Source: Muribaculaceae bacterium (GTDB lineage: Bacteria; Bacteroidota; Bacteroidia; Bacteroidales; Muribaculaceae). From it: a DNA stretch of 64,000 nt. A program made the position numbers and the translations under genes. Shown here piece by piece: positions 27,626 through 37,462 of the stretch (positions are counted from its first letter, which is position 1; each line of letters opens with the position of its first letter). A model generated the notes under the pieces. The model had not been told where the DNA came from. It searched no databases and saw nothing but the letters and a program-made list of their open reading frames with translations. The DNA is taken from positions 1 to 64,000 of the forward strand of contig JAFYNZ010000051.1 of the NCBI GenBank assembly GCA_017547845.1, given 5' to 3'.

Positions 27626-27633
27626 TAACTTTG
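27626..27633 (+). promoter_or_regulatory. Possible promoter of the DMT transporter gene (27704)
   Basis: TAACTTTG followed by GCA, the common -7 form in this window. A TTG at the -33 position is absent, so strength is uncertain. Confidence 0.45.
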
Positions 27634-27703
27634 CAGTCCGTATTGTTTTCACCATATAGTCTACGTTATCACTGAAGACGACATTCAAAAAAACACTTGA
27701 AAA

Positions 27704-28588
27704 ATGCTAAGCAAAAATTCCATCGTAGGATACAGTGCCGGCATCATCACCGGCATCACATATGGCCTTAATCCCCTATTCGGCATTCCGTTGATGAACG
27801 ACGGAGCATCTATCGACAGCATTCTCTTCTTCCGCCACGGCTTCTCAGTCGTATTACTCGCTACATTCCTGATTCTTAGTCGACAATCCTTCAAAGTGAC
27901 ACCAAAGCAACTGGGCATTCTGCTCATCCTCGGCTTGCTCTACACATCAAGCAGCATATGCCTCTTTGAATCCTACAAATACATCGCCTCCGGGCTCGCT
28001 ACTACCCTCATATTCCTCTACCCCGTCTTCGTGGCACTCATCATGGTGGTGTTGCGAGTCTACCCCACATGGCAGGTGTGGATGGCTATACTCGCCACCT
28101 TCGTCGGCGTACTGATTCTCGCCCAAAGCGATGACACTCAGACCATTGACCCAATCGGCGTACTGCTTGCGCTTGGCTCCGGACTATCCTATGCCATCTT
28201 CATAGTGATAGTCAACAGCAGTCGCATCATACGCCCCATCTCAAGCACAATGCTGACATTCTACTCCCTATCGGTCGGCATGGTCATATTTTATATCAAC
28301 ACACTCCTATCGCCCAACGACTTAACCACCGGCATCAACGGCTCATCATCATGGCTCTGCTTGGTCGGACTCGCCATCTTGCCCACCATCATCTCCACTG
28401 CCACGCTTGCACTATCGACACGCAAAATCGGTGCAACGAAAGCGTCGGTGCTTGGAGTCTTCGAGCCTATCACAGCCATCATGGTCGGCACAATAGCCTT
28501 CAACGAGCCCATCACGACCAACATCATCGTCGGCATCTCCATAGCCATCGCCGCCATCATCTTCATGATCATAGCCACCAAAAAATAG
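27704..28588 (+). CDS. DMT (EamA) family transporter
   Basis: 294 aa with about ten hydrophobic segments and two EamA repeats (first from about residue 8, second from about residue 150). It is probably an inner-membrane exporter of amino acids or metabolites, but the substrate cannot be inferred. It stands alone and converges with the fimbrial operon, with only 19 nt between the two stops. Confidence 0.88.
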   Translation: MLSKNSIVGYSAGIITGITYGLNPLFGIPLMNDGASIDSILFFRHGFSVVLLATFLILSRQSFKVTPKQLGILLILGLLYTSSSICLFESYKYIASGLATTLIFLYPVFVALIMVVLRVYPTWQVWMAILATFVGVLILAQSDDTQTIDPIGVLLALGSGLSYAIFIVIVNSSRIIRPISSTMLTFYSLSVGMVIFYINTLLSPNDLTTGINGSSSWLCLVGLAILPTIISTATLALSTRKIGATKASVLGVFEPITAIMVGTIAFNEPITTNIIVGISIAIAAIIFMIIATKK

Positions 28589-28607
28589 CGGAATCTCCCC
28601 CGAAAAA

Positions 28608-29480
28608 TCAGTTATTGTCCAAGAAATTTTCGACCAATTGGAAATGCACATCGCGCAATATGACACGATGCGAACTATCGAGTAGATAAAACGAAGGCAA
28701 TCCGGGGATATCGTATAGTTCTTGGTCGTAAATCACACACTTTTCGTCGCAAGCATCTATCCACTCATCGGGCGTCTTAATTCTCTTCCATGCATCAGTA
28801 TCGCCTTCTACACACACCGACAGCAAAGCAAGATCGCCGAGCAATAATTTGATGCGTACGACAGCCGAAGCGTCAATCTGAGCCTTGACTAAGTTGCATC
28901 TATCGCAGTCAGGATCGCTGAAAAAGACAAGGATATATTTAGCATTAATTTCAGACAATCGACCTCTTTCCCCATCGCGTAGCATGAACTCGAAATCTGT
29001 GGCAACCTCTCCAACCCGATTCCTCATTTCGGTCTCAAGAATCGCGCTATATTTGTCACGACGAGCAGAGTCAAGCATATCCGACGACAATAGACTTTGT
29101 AGCATCATGATATACAACTCATCATTGAAAACAGGCGACTGTGACTCAGCAAGATACTTCTTTGCGACAGCCATAAAATAGTCCTGAACATCAGGTTTCA
29201 GGCTGATTTTGCTGATAAATTCAGCAAAAGCGACCTCCTTTTGCGTCACATAGGGCATGATGCTGATAAAATTGCTGAATCCCTGTTCCGAAATATCTTC
29301 ATTGCCAATGATAGTCGGATCACAGAAATCGACATTGTCCCAATAGTGCAAGGCTAAATAGTTGGCACGGCTTTCGGTAGTGACCAGCGAGTCGGGGACA
29401 GAAGGTAAAGGGAATGCCTCTAAGCCTAACGAATTAACTACAGCCGACAAAGCGAACACGACAAGCAAAATCACTCTCAT
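28608..29480 (-). CDS. Thioredoxin-fold periplasmic protein (DUF5106-like), last gene of the fimbrial operon
   Basis: 290 aa with a signal peptide (ILLVVFALSAVVNSLG). The N-terminal helical half (about 35-160) resembles DUF5106. The C-terminal half is a thioredoxin-like fold with the redox motif CDRC in VFFSDPDCDRCNLVK, and the cis-Pro loop IPGLPSFYLLD. It starts 7 nt after the 1024-aa fimbrial gene, so it belongs to that transcript. A disulphide isomerase or reductase for the fimbrial subunits is plausible but not shown. Confidence 0.8.
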   Translation of the reverse strand: MRVILLVVFALSAVVNSLGLEAFPLPSVPDSLVTTESRANYLALHYWDNVDFCDPTIIGNEDISEQGFSNFISIMPYVTQKEVAFAEFISKISLKPDVQDYFMAVAKKYLAESQSPVFNDELYIMMLQSLLSSDMLDSARRDKYSAILETEMRNRVGEVATDFEFMLRDGERGRLSEINAKYILVFFSDPDCDRCNLVKAQIDASAVVRIKLLLGDLALLSVCVEGDTDAWKRIKTPDEWIDACDEKCVIYDQELYDIPGLPSFYLLDSSHRVILRDVHFQLVENFLDNN

Positions 29481-29487
29481 AGTCTGA

Positions 29488-32400
29488 TTAATGAGCAGGG
29501 GTTAGCACTACGTTCGGACTATCAAACAAGTCGGCCAAACTGTTGATTTGACAGTCATAGACTACGCCGTTGCTATCGGTATAGTCAAACTCGACTTCAT
29601 CAAGATTCCACGAGAAAGTATATTCCGAGCGCAAGTTGAGACTGTAGCGACCGTCAGATGTAATCATGATTGAGCCGATACGCACACCGTCGGATGTGCG
29701 GGCGAATACTACAAACGAATTGGCTGGCACAAAGTGCTCGATATTATCGGTGCCTCGATAACTGATTCGGCCTGTTATCGGTCGGATGGACAGCTTAAAT
29801 GTCTTGTTGTAGAACACCACCATATCCTCATCGGCACTAATGCGAATATTGCCTGCAGTTGTAACGCGTTTGGTGATAAACGGCAGATGCTTTCGCTCGC
29901 CGCGTTGGTTGGCACCGGTAGCATCGGTCACTATGATGTCGTTGCTACCATAACGGCGTTCTTCTTCGCGAGATGCCGCCACTTTATAGACATATCGTCC
30001 GGCAATCGTCGGATGTGGATACAACTTTTCCGAAGTGAGATTAAATTCGGCAAGTCTGTCGTAATCGATGTCGAGCATCGGAGCATCTATATAGACCTCA
30101 AACTCCTCGCCAAACGGATCTACGCTTTTTCCATCGACACCCATGAAGCTGGTAATCTCAAACGACACCTCTACACTCTGATTAGGAAGATAGGTCAATT
30201 CGATATCATCGACAATCTCCTCTTCTCTATCGCTTTTGCTTGTACCCATGCCATTGATGCGAGCTGCAAATCGGAACGGACGATAGGTCTGGAGTTCAAA
30301 GATCGACGAGCGATATGAATTGCCGATATAGTCTTGACCTTTTTTGTCAGGGTGCGCAGATAGTGAATTGGGTTGATTTGATGAGATTCTCACAATATCA
30401 GTGCCTCGTGGCGTGTTGGTGCGAAGATAGATATTGTAGTGGCCTGTGTTTGCCGCTATATGATTGCGAGGCATGAACATCATCACGCGACCATTCGAAG
30501 AAGTGTTCCAATACTCCTCATCGACAGGATAGAATGTACAGTCAAATTGATTGACATTTGCGCTTCCTTCTTCGCCATCTTGCAGATAGTCGAGCGTCTT
30601 GGAATAAAGCAAGAACTCATCGTTTGGTCCGGCATTGATGCTTCGTCCCGTATTCTTATCGATTAGTTTAAGATTGAATGTGATAAGGGCGTTCTTTTTT
30701 TGAGGCACCAATGCGTAGTATATAAGTTCATCTTGTGCAAATTCTCCATCGTATCCAGTGGGGTGAAACTCATTCAGACCGTCGGTCATAATGGCACGCT
30801 GATGATTGGTGAAACTGAAGGTCTTTGTAAGTGATTCGAAGTGTTTTGCCTCGATAGTGATATTTTCTGTTGTACCCTCGTTGAATGTAAGGATATTTTT
30901 GAAATATATACGTTGAGGTCCCGGCTCAGTCACAATGTATTCGTATTTGTATTCGATGCCCGGATAGTCTTCACCAAACCATCCATCTTCACCTTTACGA
31001 ATGACAGGCAAAGTCATACCCGATGAGGCACGCACGTCGAGCGTATTGACCGAAATGAGCACCGGGAACGGATAAAGTATGTCGGGACAACTTTCAGGTA
31101 TGGTAAACTTGAGTGTGACAAATTCGCCGGTGACACCACCATAAATCTGCGTACCCACCCATGACGGTATGAATTTTTGAGGTTTGATGACGTTTACTTC
31201 AATGGTGCGTTGCAGTTTACCCTTTTTGATTAGCAACATACCCTCTTGAATGTCGTTGTGCAAAGGGTTGAGATTGATTATAATTTCGCCATTGCCTGTA
31301 GAGGTGTCGAAATTATGGGTGAAGTTGTGAGCTGCCACATTGTTGCTACCCAGCCACGACACATCAGGTTTATCGGCTTGAGAGAGTGTGCCACCATCAA
31401 TTCGTTTAAGAGTATAGCGCAAAGTGTATTTACTACCGGCTTTTTCTGCATCTAACACGACCCCTGTGGTACTGACACTCATGCGATATTTCTCATCTTC
31501 GATTTCTGTTACCCAAGAGTCGATTGAAATCCAGATATTGTTGGAGAAAGGAGCACTTAAAGCCTCCTCAAAAGTCTTGCTCCCGTGAGAAAGTTTGCCC
31601 GTAATGTGTAGCGTATAGGCATGGTTGCGTCTAATCATAATCTGATTGCCTTCACTGTCGATTAGCGACACGCGATAATAAAGGTCTTCGTATGTGCCTT
31701 GATTTCTGCCTTTGATGATTACGCTGATTGGGTTGTCTATAGTGTTTTCGTGTTCAAAAACGTAGTCTTCGGGCTTGGTGTTGATGTCCTCGATGTCACT
31801 CATCATGATTGGATTGACGGGCAGTGTTACGAACGGCTCATTACCCGGCCAGACAAATCCGTCTTGTGAGTGGTGAGGAGCCACTGTGCCGAATGCGTGT
31901 ATATTAGTCGTAACATATCCTGTCACCGTAAAATACGGAGTGGTCCAATCGTCGATTTTGATCATCGCTTGATTGCGTATCAACTCGACGCCCTTTGGCA
32001 TCGCAGAGATTTGGTCGCTAAAACTTTGCTGACCATTTTTGACTATGCGAACCCAATAGACCAACATGCCGGACGCACCCTCCATGTCGGCCATGACAGC
32101 CTCTTCGTTTTTGTTTAGGAAGTCCTTATTGTTGAATAAGTTGCTATTCTGGTTGGCGAGGAAATGTATTATGTGTGTTTCTTCCGGAATATCTGCTTGA
32201 AATCTACCCTCAGTCGGCCCGTCGTGAGTGATTTTCGCATCGACGGTCGTAATAAACAGTCCGTAAGGGTTGAAACAAAATAGCGTAAGACTTTGTATAT
32301 CAACTCCGTCAGGGTCGACAGAACGAGTGTCAACACGCTTCATATCGGAAACATGAGTCGTGAATTGCAGTCTGACATATCCTTCAGGCACATCATTATC

Positions 32401-32502
32401 TGTGGGTATAAACATATCGTCGACACACGATGAAAGCAGCAATAATAGACAGACTATGATTGCCGATGTCGACTGAACGATATTGTTGACAAATCTTTTC
32501 AT
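29488..32502 (-). CDS. Large fimbrial accessory / tip lipoprotein (DUF4906-type)
   Basis: About 1004 aa from the Met at 32502 (MKRFVNNIVQ). An upstream Met at 32562 would overlap the previous gene. A lipoprotein signal (LLLLLSSC) is followed by an N-terminal FimA/Mfa-like beta domain (GYVRLQFTTHVSDMKRVDTRS, with conserved DTRS). Several beta-rich segments follow up to the C-terminus, with no enzyme motifs. Proteins of this design sit at the tip or act as accessory subunits of Mfa-type fimbriae. It is the seventh gene of the operon, starting 10 nt after the preceding stop. The DUF4906 assignment is from general resemblance. Confidence 0.78.
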   Translation of the reverse strand: MKRFVNNIVQSTSAIIVCLLLLLSSCVDDMFIPTDNDVPEGYVRLQFTTHVSDMKRVDTRSVDPDGVDIQSLTLFCFNPYGLFITTVDAKITHDGPTEGRFQADIPEETHIIHFLANQNSNLFNNKDFLNKNEEAVMADMEGASGMLVYWVRIVKNGQQSFSDQISAMPKGVELIRNQAMIKIDDWTTPYFTVTGYVTTNIHAFGTVAPHHSQDGFVWPGNEPFVTLPVNPIMMSDIEDINTKPEDYVFEHENTIDNPISVIIKGRNQGTYEDLYYRVSLIDSEGNQIMIRRNHAYTLHITGKLSHGSKTFEEALSAPFSNNIWISIDSWVTEIEDEKYRMSVSTTGVVLDAEKAGSKYTLRYTLKRIDGGTLSQADKPDVSWLGSNNVAAHNFTHNFDTSTGNGEIIINLNPLHNDIQEGMLLIKKGKLQRTIEVNVIKPQKFIPSWVGTQIYGGVTGEFVTLKFTIPESCPDILYPFPVLISVNTLDVRASSGMTLPVIRKGEDGWFGEDYPGIEYKYEYIVTEPGPQRIYFKNILTFNEGTTENITIEAKHFESLTKTFSFTNHQRAIMTDGLNEFHPTGYDGEFAQDELIYYALVPQKKNALITFNLKLIDKNTGRSINAGPNDEFLLYSKTLDYLQDGEEGSANVNQFDCTFYPVDEEYWNTSSNGRVMMFMPRNHIAANTGHYNIYLRTNTPRGTDIVRISSNQPNSLSAHPDKKGQDYIGNSYRSSIFELQTYRPFRFAARINGMGTSKSDREEEIVDDIELTYLPNQSVEVSFEITSFMGVDGKSVDPFGEEFEVYIDAPMLDIDYDRLAEFNLTSEKLYPHPTIAGRYVYKVAASREEERRYGSNDIIVTDATGANQRGERKHLPFITKRVTTAGNIRISADEDMVVFYNKTFKLSIRPITGRISYRGTDNIEHFVPANSFVVFARTSDGVRIGSIMITSDGRYSLNLRSEYTFSWNLDEVEFDYTDSNGVVYDCQINSLADLFDSPNVVLTPAH

Positions 32503-32512
32503 AATTCGGTTG

Positions 32513-34714
32513 TTAATAAGCATCGCGCACACAACGGATAGCCGACTCAGTGCCTTCTGCATCAGCCTTATTGTTTTTTACCGGTCCGCTTGCGCTCATA
32601 TAGTATTGTCCGTTAAGGAGGTAGTCGATAGCGTCGGCATTGTCGTTTTTACCACCTTGCAGGGTTTCGATGATTTTCAATTCGGCTTCAGTAGGCAGTC
32701 GCCAGTTGTCGAGAACGACGGCTTCTCCATTTTTGTCTTTATAGACTTCCACATAGTTTTCACAGTGGATATTGAAGATTTCGCGACGGTCGGGAATACC
32801 ATTTCGGTTGCTATCCTTTGTATCGTTGATATTACCCAAGTTGCCGTATGTGGTGTAGATACTACCCAAGCGCGAAGCAATCATAAACGATGGTGACACG
32901 AGCAATGCATTGTCCGATCCGCTATCGGTATAGCCGTTTTCATCCATACGAGGGCGCCCGACGATATACTCATCTGATGTCGCAGTGACGCGAATATGAT
33001 AAAGTCGGGCATTAGTGTTGCTTTCGCACGTGCCTACAGTCTTTGCCGTCGCGCTGCTACTGTTTTTATCCCACTCATAGAATGAAGTGGTCGATTTACC
33101 GGTCGTTTCATTATACGATGTCACGACTTTTGAGTGCCAGAAACTACTTGAATTGACACTTTTTGAGTAACTGTCTTCTGAATATCGATGATTATTGTTC
33201 CATGTGCTTGAACTCAAGCCGACCGACACGATTCTATCGCCTTTGTACTGATAACTGGTGGCACGCGCGTTGCTCGATTTGAAGTCAGAGCGATAGGAGT
33301 ACCAACTCTGCTGGTTGACAATATATATCAACGGATATTGCTCGATATATACCGTTCTGGAGATGCCGTCTTCGTTGGTCACACGCATTTTGATGTAGCG
33401 AATGGTGTTATTGGTCGGAATCGGGCTATTGATTGCGATTTTGCCGGCAATACCACTATCGGGATTACCATTGATGCCTGTCTTCGAATATTCTTTGCGG
33501 ATACCGAATTTATCGGTGAAATAGCATTCTTCGATTGTTGTTTTAACAGGCGACGATGATGAAAAGCGCAATGTGGCGGAGTCGAGTTCAACGTTGTGCA
33601 TACGGATTGTGTCGTGACTGAGCGAGAGATATTGCAATGACTGATTGCTATTGATATCGATATCGACATTAGTCCATTCCGCAGCATGATATTTCAGTTC
33701 ATCAAGTTCAATCGGGTCAGATGTCTCTTCTGCTCCCGGAGCATTGATTATACCTGTCACCTCATAACTCTTGTTGCGCTCAATCATACTATTCGGATTA
33801 AGAAGAATTTGGTAGTAACTATTGGCATATTCTTCTCCTTTATAGGTCACAGGGATATTGACGATGAGCGATGTACCATTTTCAAAAAAACTTTCGCCCA
33901 CCCAACTATGGCTATATACATACATTCTGACCAACACCTCTTCTTCACTCCAACTGAAATATTGACCTGTCGTTTTGTCGGGGATGCGCAGTTGAGTCTC
34001 ATGAGGAGGCATTTCGCTAAGCAACATCGTGCTATACGGCATGTTTTTAACGTAATATCCGATATGCTCATTATAGTCGAAGGTCACATTATCGCCTTTA
34101 CGCAGACGAACAGTGATTTTAGCGGCTGCACGACGCAACATCACTTGCAACACTGTCTCATCGTTGTCGTTTCCATTGTTGAGCACTATAGGTGTCGGCA
34201 AGAGAGGACGGTTGGTGCCTTTGAGGAATGCGATGCCATCCATCAAGAAATGCGATGGCACATCGATAAGATTTTGCCCCGTCATATGGATATTATAGTC
34301 CGTCTGCTTCATACGTCGCAATTCCTCAAGACGAGTGATGTCGGAGAAAGTGCTTGCAGGATGGGTACTATTGGCGATGACATAGACATAGTACTTGCTA
34401 TTAGCAACCAAATCGTTGCGCTTGACACGAAGGCTTACGACGCCTTTTGAAGCCGTAGTTAGGACTCTTTCATGATAGACCTTGCTTTCGTCTTGCGAAT
34501 CGAAAATCATCACATCAAGATGCTGGACTGCTTCTTCAGCCGGAAGGAGCGATGTCTCGGCACGAGTTATCTCTAATGATGTTGTGACTACATGCAATTG
34601 AATGTATTCGGCATCATACGACAATCCATTGCTCGCGTCATCGCTTGTACAAGCGAGCACTGAACAAAAGATCAAAATCAATATGTAGTAAAACACCTTT
34701 TTCATTTTCATCAT
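32513..34714 (-). CDS. Fimbrial accessory / tip lipoprotein with C-terminal 'WRLPT' domain
   Basis: 733 aa. The lipobox is in YYILILIFCSVLAC (Cys22). An N-terminal Mfa2/FimB-like beta domain follows (EAVQHLDVMIFDSQD, YYVYVIANS). The C-terminus ends with NWRLPTEAELKIIE ... YMSASGP ... AIRCVRD. This resembles the C-type-lectin-like domain (DUF1566 / Fib_succ_major family) found at adhesin ends. That would make it a good candidate for the ligand-binding tip. It overlaps the preceding gene by 4 nt, so the two are translationally coupled. Confidence 0.8.
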   Translation of the reverse strand: MMKMKKVFYYILILIFCSVLACTSDDASNGLSYDAEYIQLHVVTTSLEITRAETSLLPAEEAVQHLDVMIFDSQDESKVYHERVLTTASKGVVSLRVKRNDLVANSKYYVYVIANSTHPASTFSDITRLEELRRMKQTDYNIHMTGQNLIDVPSHFLMDGIAFLKGTNRPLLPTPIVLNNGNDNDETVLQVMLRRAAAKITVRLRKGDNVTFDYNEHIGYYVKNMPYSTMLLSEMPPHETQLRIPDKTTGQYFSWSEEEVLVRMYVYSHSWVGESFFENGTSLIVNIPVTYKGEEYANSYYQILLNPNSMIERNKSYEVTGIINAPGAEETSDPIELDELKYHAAEWTNVDIDINSNQSLQYLSLSHDTIRMHNVELDSATLRFSSSSPVKTTIEECYFTDKFGIRKEYSKTGINGNPDSGIAGKIAINSPIPTNNTIRYIKMRVTNEDGISRTVYIEQYPLIYIVNQQSWYSYRSDFKSSNARATSYQYKGDRIVSVGLSSSTWNNNHRYSEDSYSKSVNSSSFWHSKVVTSYNETTGKSTTSFYEWDKNSSSATAKTVGTCESNTNARLYHIRVTATSDEYIVGRPRMDENGYTDSGSDNALLVSPSFMIASRLGSIYTTYGNLGNINDTKDSNRNGIPDRREIFNIHCENYVEVYKDKNGEAVVLDNWRLPTEAELKIIETLQGGKNDNADAIDYLLNGQYYMSASGPVKNNKADAEGTESAIRCVRDAY

Positions 34715-36213
34715 TGTTGCAAAATTGCTATTCGTTGCGGACTATTTCCACTGTTGGGCCATGCGATATCCTCGCTTTCGCCATTTATAAGCAGATACAT
34801 CGACATCTCTGAGGGCATCCAATCTTGAGTGTAGGTGATACCGAAATTGACGATGTCGCCCGCCTTGTTGGCATTGCGAGGTATCACTTTAATGTTATAC
34901 CATGTGTCTGCCGCCACCCACTGCGAAGGCGATGTGAGTTCGCGATGAGAAAGGTCATACACCTTTATCGTATAGTCCATATCCGACTGATCGACTACCG
35001 GCATCCACTTTTGACCTATAGGCTCGGTCATTCTGAACCACACAGAGAATGCTCCTGCTTCCGGATTGACATTGTTGTAGGTCATCACCGGCGATGTAGT
35101 AATCGGTTTTTCCGGATTGTGTAGATACTCTTGCAAGTCAGGAATGACAGGATTGTGGTAAGTCGGATATTGGAACACACCACGATTCCATGTGCCGCCG
35201 TCCTCCCATTCGACCACTTCATACTCAAGCAACAAGCTGCTGCTTATGCCCGAAATGGTGTAGTTGTATAAATGGTTGCGAGTGATGTTGTATTCGCTGC
35301 CGGGGATCGCTTCGCCCTTCGAGTCATACTGACAGAAAGAGATGGCATTGCTGTAGATCATATCTGCTCCGTCTCTATTGAGTGTCACGCTGATGCTTGG
35401 CCTATTGTCGGCTGTGTGAAGCACATTAAATTCGGGGAGATATATAGTCATCTCTTTGCCTGCAATGGTCGATGCAAAACTCAATCCGTCGCCATGATTG
35501 TGATGACTATGAAGCGAGTTGTGACATTCCTCTTGACTTAGGTCTTTAGTGCGTGAGACGCTTTCCCACCCTTTAGGCATACAATATCCTTCTGCGTTAT
35601 GATGATCGATTGATGCAGATGTCAGACGATAGCCGTTATCATACATGGCATCGCTCAGTCTGACCACTGTCTTTGCGACAGATCGCAAGACATCGATAGT
35701 GCCTAATTGCTGTAAATTATCCACTGAGAGAGTGTGTTGCATAAATCCGACCATCGGAATGTAGCCATCGGGATAGCTGATATCGCCAATGCTATAGATG
35801 AGCGAAGAGATTTTTTCGATTGCTTCCGGGCAATTGACCAAAACGACTACCTTATAGGTGTTGCCCGCAATAAGATTGATGTGAGATATATCGCCGACAA
35901 ATGTATAAACAGCGGAACTTTCGCTCCAATACATAATGCTTTCAGCTTTACCCATCAGGCGATTGTTATAGTCATAGAATAGCACTTGCAGTGCACCGTC
36001 TTTTATGCGACTATCGAATGAAGTACCCAAGTCGGCATCATTATCGTCACCCCATGTGCGAGTCGCAAGTTCTTCATCTATGCGCAGTGAGAAGACGACA
36101 CGACGGCCCTCCTCATCGATGATTTCATCGCCATGAGGATAGTCGTAGATGCAAGAGGTCATTGCGATCATCGCAATCAGCATCAGCATGATATGTGTAA
36201 GTCTTTTTATCAC
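34711..36213 (-). CDS. Fimbrial anchor/accessory lipoprotein (FimB/Mfa2-like)
   Basis: 500 aa with lipobox IAMTSC (near Cys21). The N-terminal domain has the pattern of Mfa2-type proteins (VVFSLRIDEELATRTW; LQVLFYDYNNRLMGKAE; INLIAGNTYKVVVLVNCP). The second half is beta-rich with EYNITRNHLYNYTISG, a typical pre-C-terminal strand of FimA-like subunits. It is the fifth gene of the operon, 18 nt after the Mfa2-like gene. Probably a minor subunit linking shaft and anchor. Confidence 0.78.
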   Translation of the reverse strand: MIKRLTHIMLMLIAMIAMTSCIYDYPHGDEIIDEEGRRVVFSLRIDEELATRTWGDDNDADLGTSFDSRIKDGALQVLFYDYNNRLMGKAESIMYWSESSAVYTFVGDISHINLIAGNTYKVVVLVNCPEAIEKISSLIYSIGDISYPDGYIPMVGFMQHTLSVDNLQQLGTIDVLRSVAKTVVRLSDAMYDNGYRLTSASIDHHNAEGYCMPKGWESVSRTKDLSQEECHNSLHSHHNHGDGLSFASTIAGKEMTIYLPEFNVLHTADNRPSISVTLNRDGADMIYSNAISFCQYDSKGEAIPGSEYNITRNHLYNYTISGISSSLLLEYEVVEWEDGGTWNRGVFQYPTYHNPVIPDLQEYLHNPEKPITTSPVMTYNNVNPEAGAFSVWFRMTEPIGQKWMPVVDQSDMDYTIKVYDLSHRELTSPSQWVAADTWYNIKVIPRNANKAGDIVNFGITYTQDWMPSEMSMYLLINGESEDIAWPNSGNSPQRIAILQQ

Positions 36214-36231
36214 TGTCTTATTATTGCTATC

Positions 36232-37272
36232 TTATTCTATTACACCACTGTTGAACACTATCTTCCACGAGTTTATGATAATGACACTTGACACCCAATC
36301 ACCCGAACGATCAAGGAAGAATGTGAGATTGTATTCATCTTGACGGTCGAGATACTCTTGGTCGCCCATGCTGTGATTATAATTTCCTTTGACCAATAGC
36401 GCATAGTCTATCAGAGGGATAGAAAGCACCAATTCGTTGTCCTCTGCTCGTTTTACTACCAATATCGGACGTCGTTCGACACAAAGACGATTGACGGTAA
36501 GTTCTGCCAAAGCGACATTTACGGTTGTTGCTTCTCGCATCGGCACACCGTAGACATCTGCATTGATATAGGCACTGCCACCGGTCACACTCCATGGCTG
36601 ATAAGTGATGAGTTCATCTTCAAGCAGAGTATTGTCGTGAGCCAAGAAGCCGTTATAGTCTTGAATCTCAAAGGTAAATTCATCGGGATTGACATCTTCG
36701 CCCGACAAGTGCTGCAATACGACACGCACCACATTGGTGTCCTTGGTCAGATTGATTGTCTCGTAGTGAGTACCCGGCTCAGTTGTGACAGTCAGCGTCT
36801 TCATGCCATGAAACAGATGGTGCAAATCATCGTTTACGATGGCACGCTCTCCGACATAAGCACGATTCATGCGACATTTCATCTCCTCAATGGTGGTTTT
36901 GCCTTCTTCCACATTAGGCAGGTCAAATGACTCTTCGTCACCAATGCCACACCATGCCAAAAGTCGATAGGTCTCTTGGGGAGTTAATTCCACTTCTATG
37001 CTGTAGTCATCCGAAGCAAGGGCTTCGCCACTATCGTGTACCTGTGACACAAGGATACCCTCTTCATCAAAAATGTAGAGCGACACCGAAGGCACTTCAT
37101 GAGCAAAAGCATTGGCATACTTCATGTTCATGTCGTAGCTAAACTGTATGCGGTAGTTGACCGAACAGTCTCCCTCATAGTCGTAGATGAAGCTCTCATC
37201 ACACGACGAGAACATGACTGAGGAGAGTATTGCTATGGCTATTATGCCAACGAGTTGACTCAATTTGTTCAT
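36232..37272 (-). CDS. Mfa2/FimB family fimbrial anchor lipoprotein
   Basis: 346 aa, normal length for Mfa2. The lipobox is in AIAILSSVMFSSC (Cys24). The hallmark start YEGDCSVNYRIQFSYDMNM, then VPSVSLYIFDEEG and ETYRLLAWCGIG, is typical of PF08842 Mfa2 proteins. These anchor the major fimbria in the outer membrane and limit its length. A 190-nt structured gap separates it from the major-subunit gene upstream, so its expression level may be set separately. Confidence 0.9.
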   Translation of the reverse strand: MNKLSQLVGIIAIAILSSVMFSSCDESFIYDYEGDCSVNYRIQFSYDMNMKYANAFAHEVPSVSLYIFDEEGILVSQVHDSGEALASDDYSIEVELTPQETYRLLAWCGIGDEESFDLPNVEEGKTTIEEMKCRMNRAYVGERAIVNDDLHHLFHGMKTLTVTTEPGTHYETINLTKDTNVVRVVLQHLSGEDVNPDEFTFEIQDYNGFLAHDNTLLEDELITYQPWSVTGGSAYINADVYGVPMREATTVNVALAELTVNRLCVERRPILVVKRAEDNELVLSIPLIDYALLVKGNYNHSMGDQEYLDRQDEYNLTFFLDRSGDWVSSVIIINSWKIVFNSGVIE

Positions 37273-37462
37273 ACTGTTTTATTTATATATAGGTTGCTCT
37301 CGGGAGCAATATTGTTTTCTATTTTAGTGCGAAACGATTTTGTCTCGAAGGTTGCGTATCACTCTTTGCATCGATACGCTGATGCTTTTTCGGGAATCCC
37401 CTGTAAGAAAAATAGGTAATCCGGCAGTGTGAGCGATTGCCCACACCACCGAATTTAGAGTG
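37273..37462 (-). promoter_or_regulatory. Structured gap between major subunit and anchor genes
   Basis: 190 nt with three hairpins in minus-strand order. The first is near 37417-37436 (GTGTG / CACAC). The second is at 37379-37354 (GCGTATC / GATACGC, 12-nt loop). The third is at 37309-37294 (TTGCTC / GAGCAA, 4-nt loop), 22 nt before the ATG. No T-run follows them and no TAnnTTTG is clear. They may be processing or attenuation elements that keep the shaft subunit more abundant. Confidence 0.5.
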
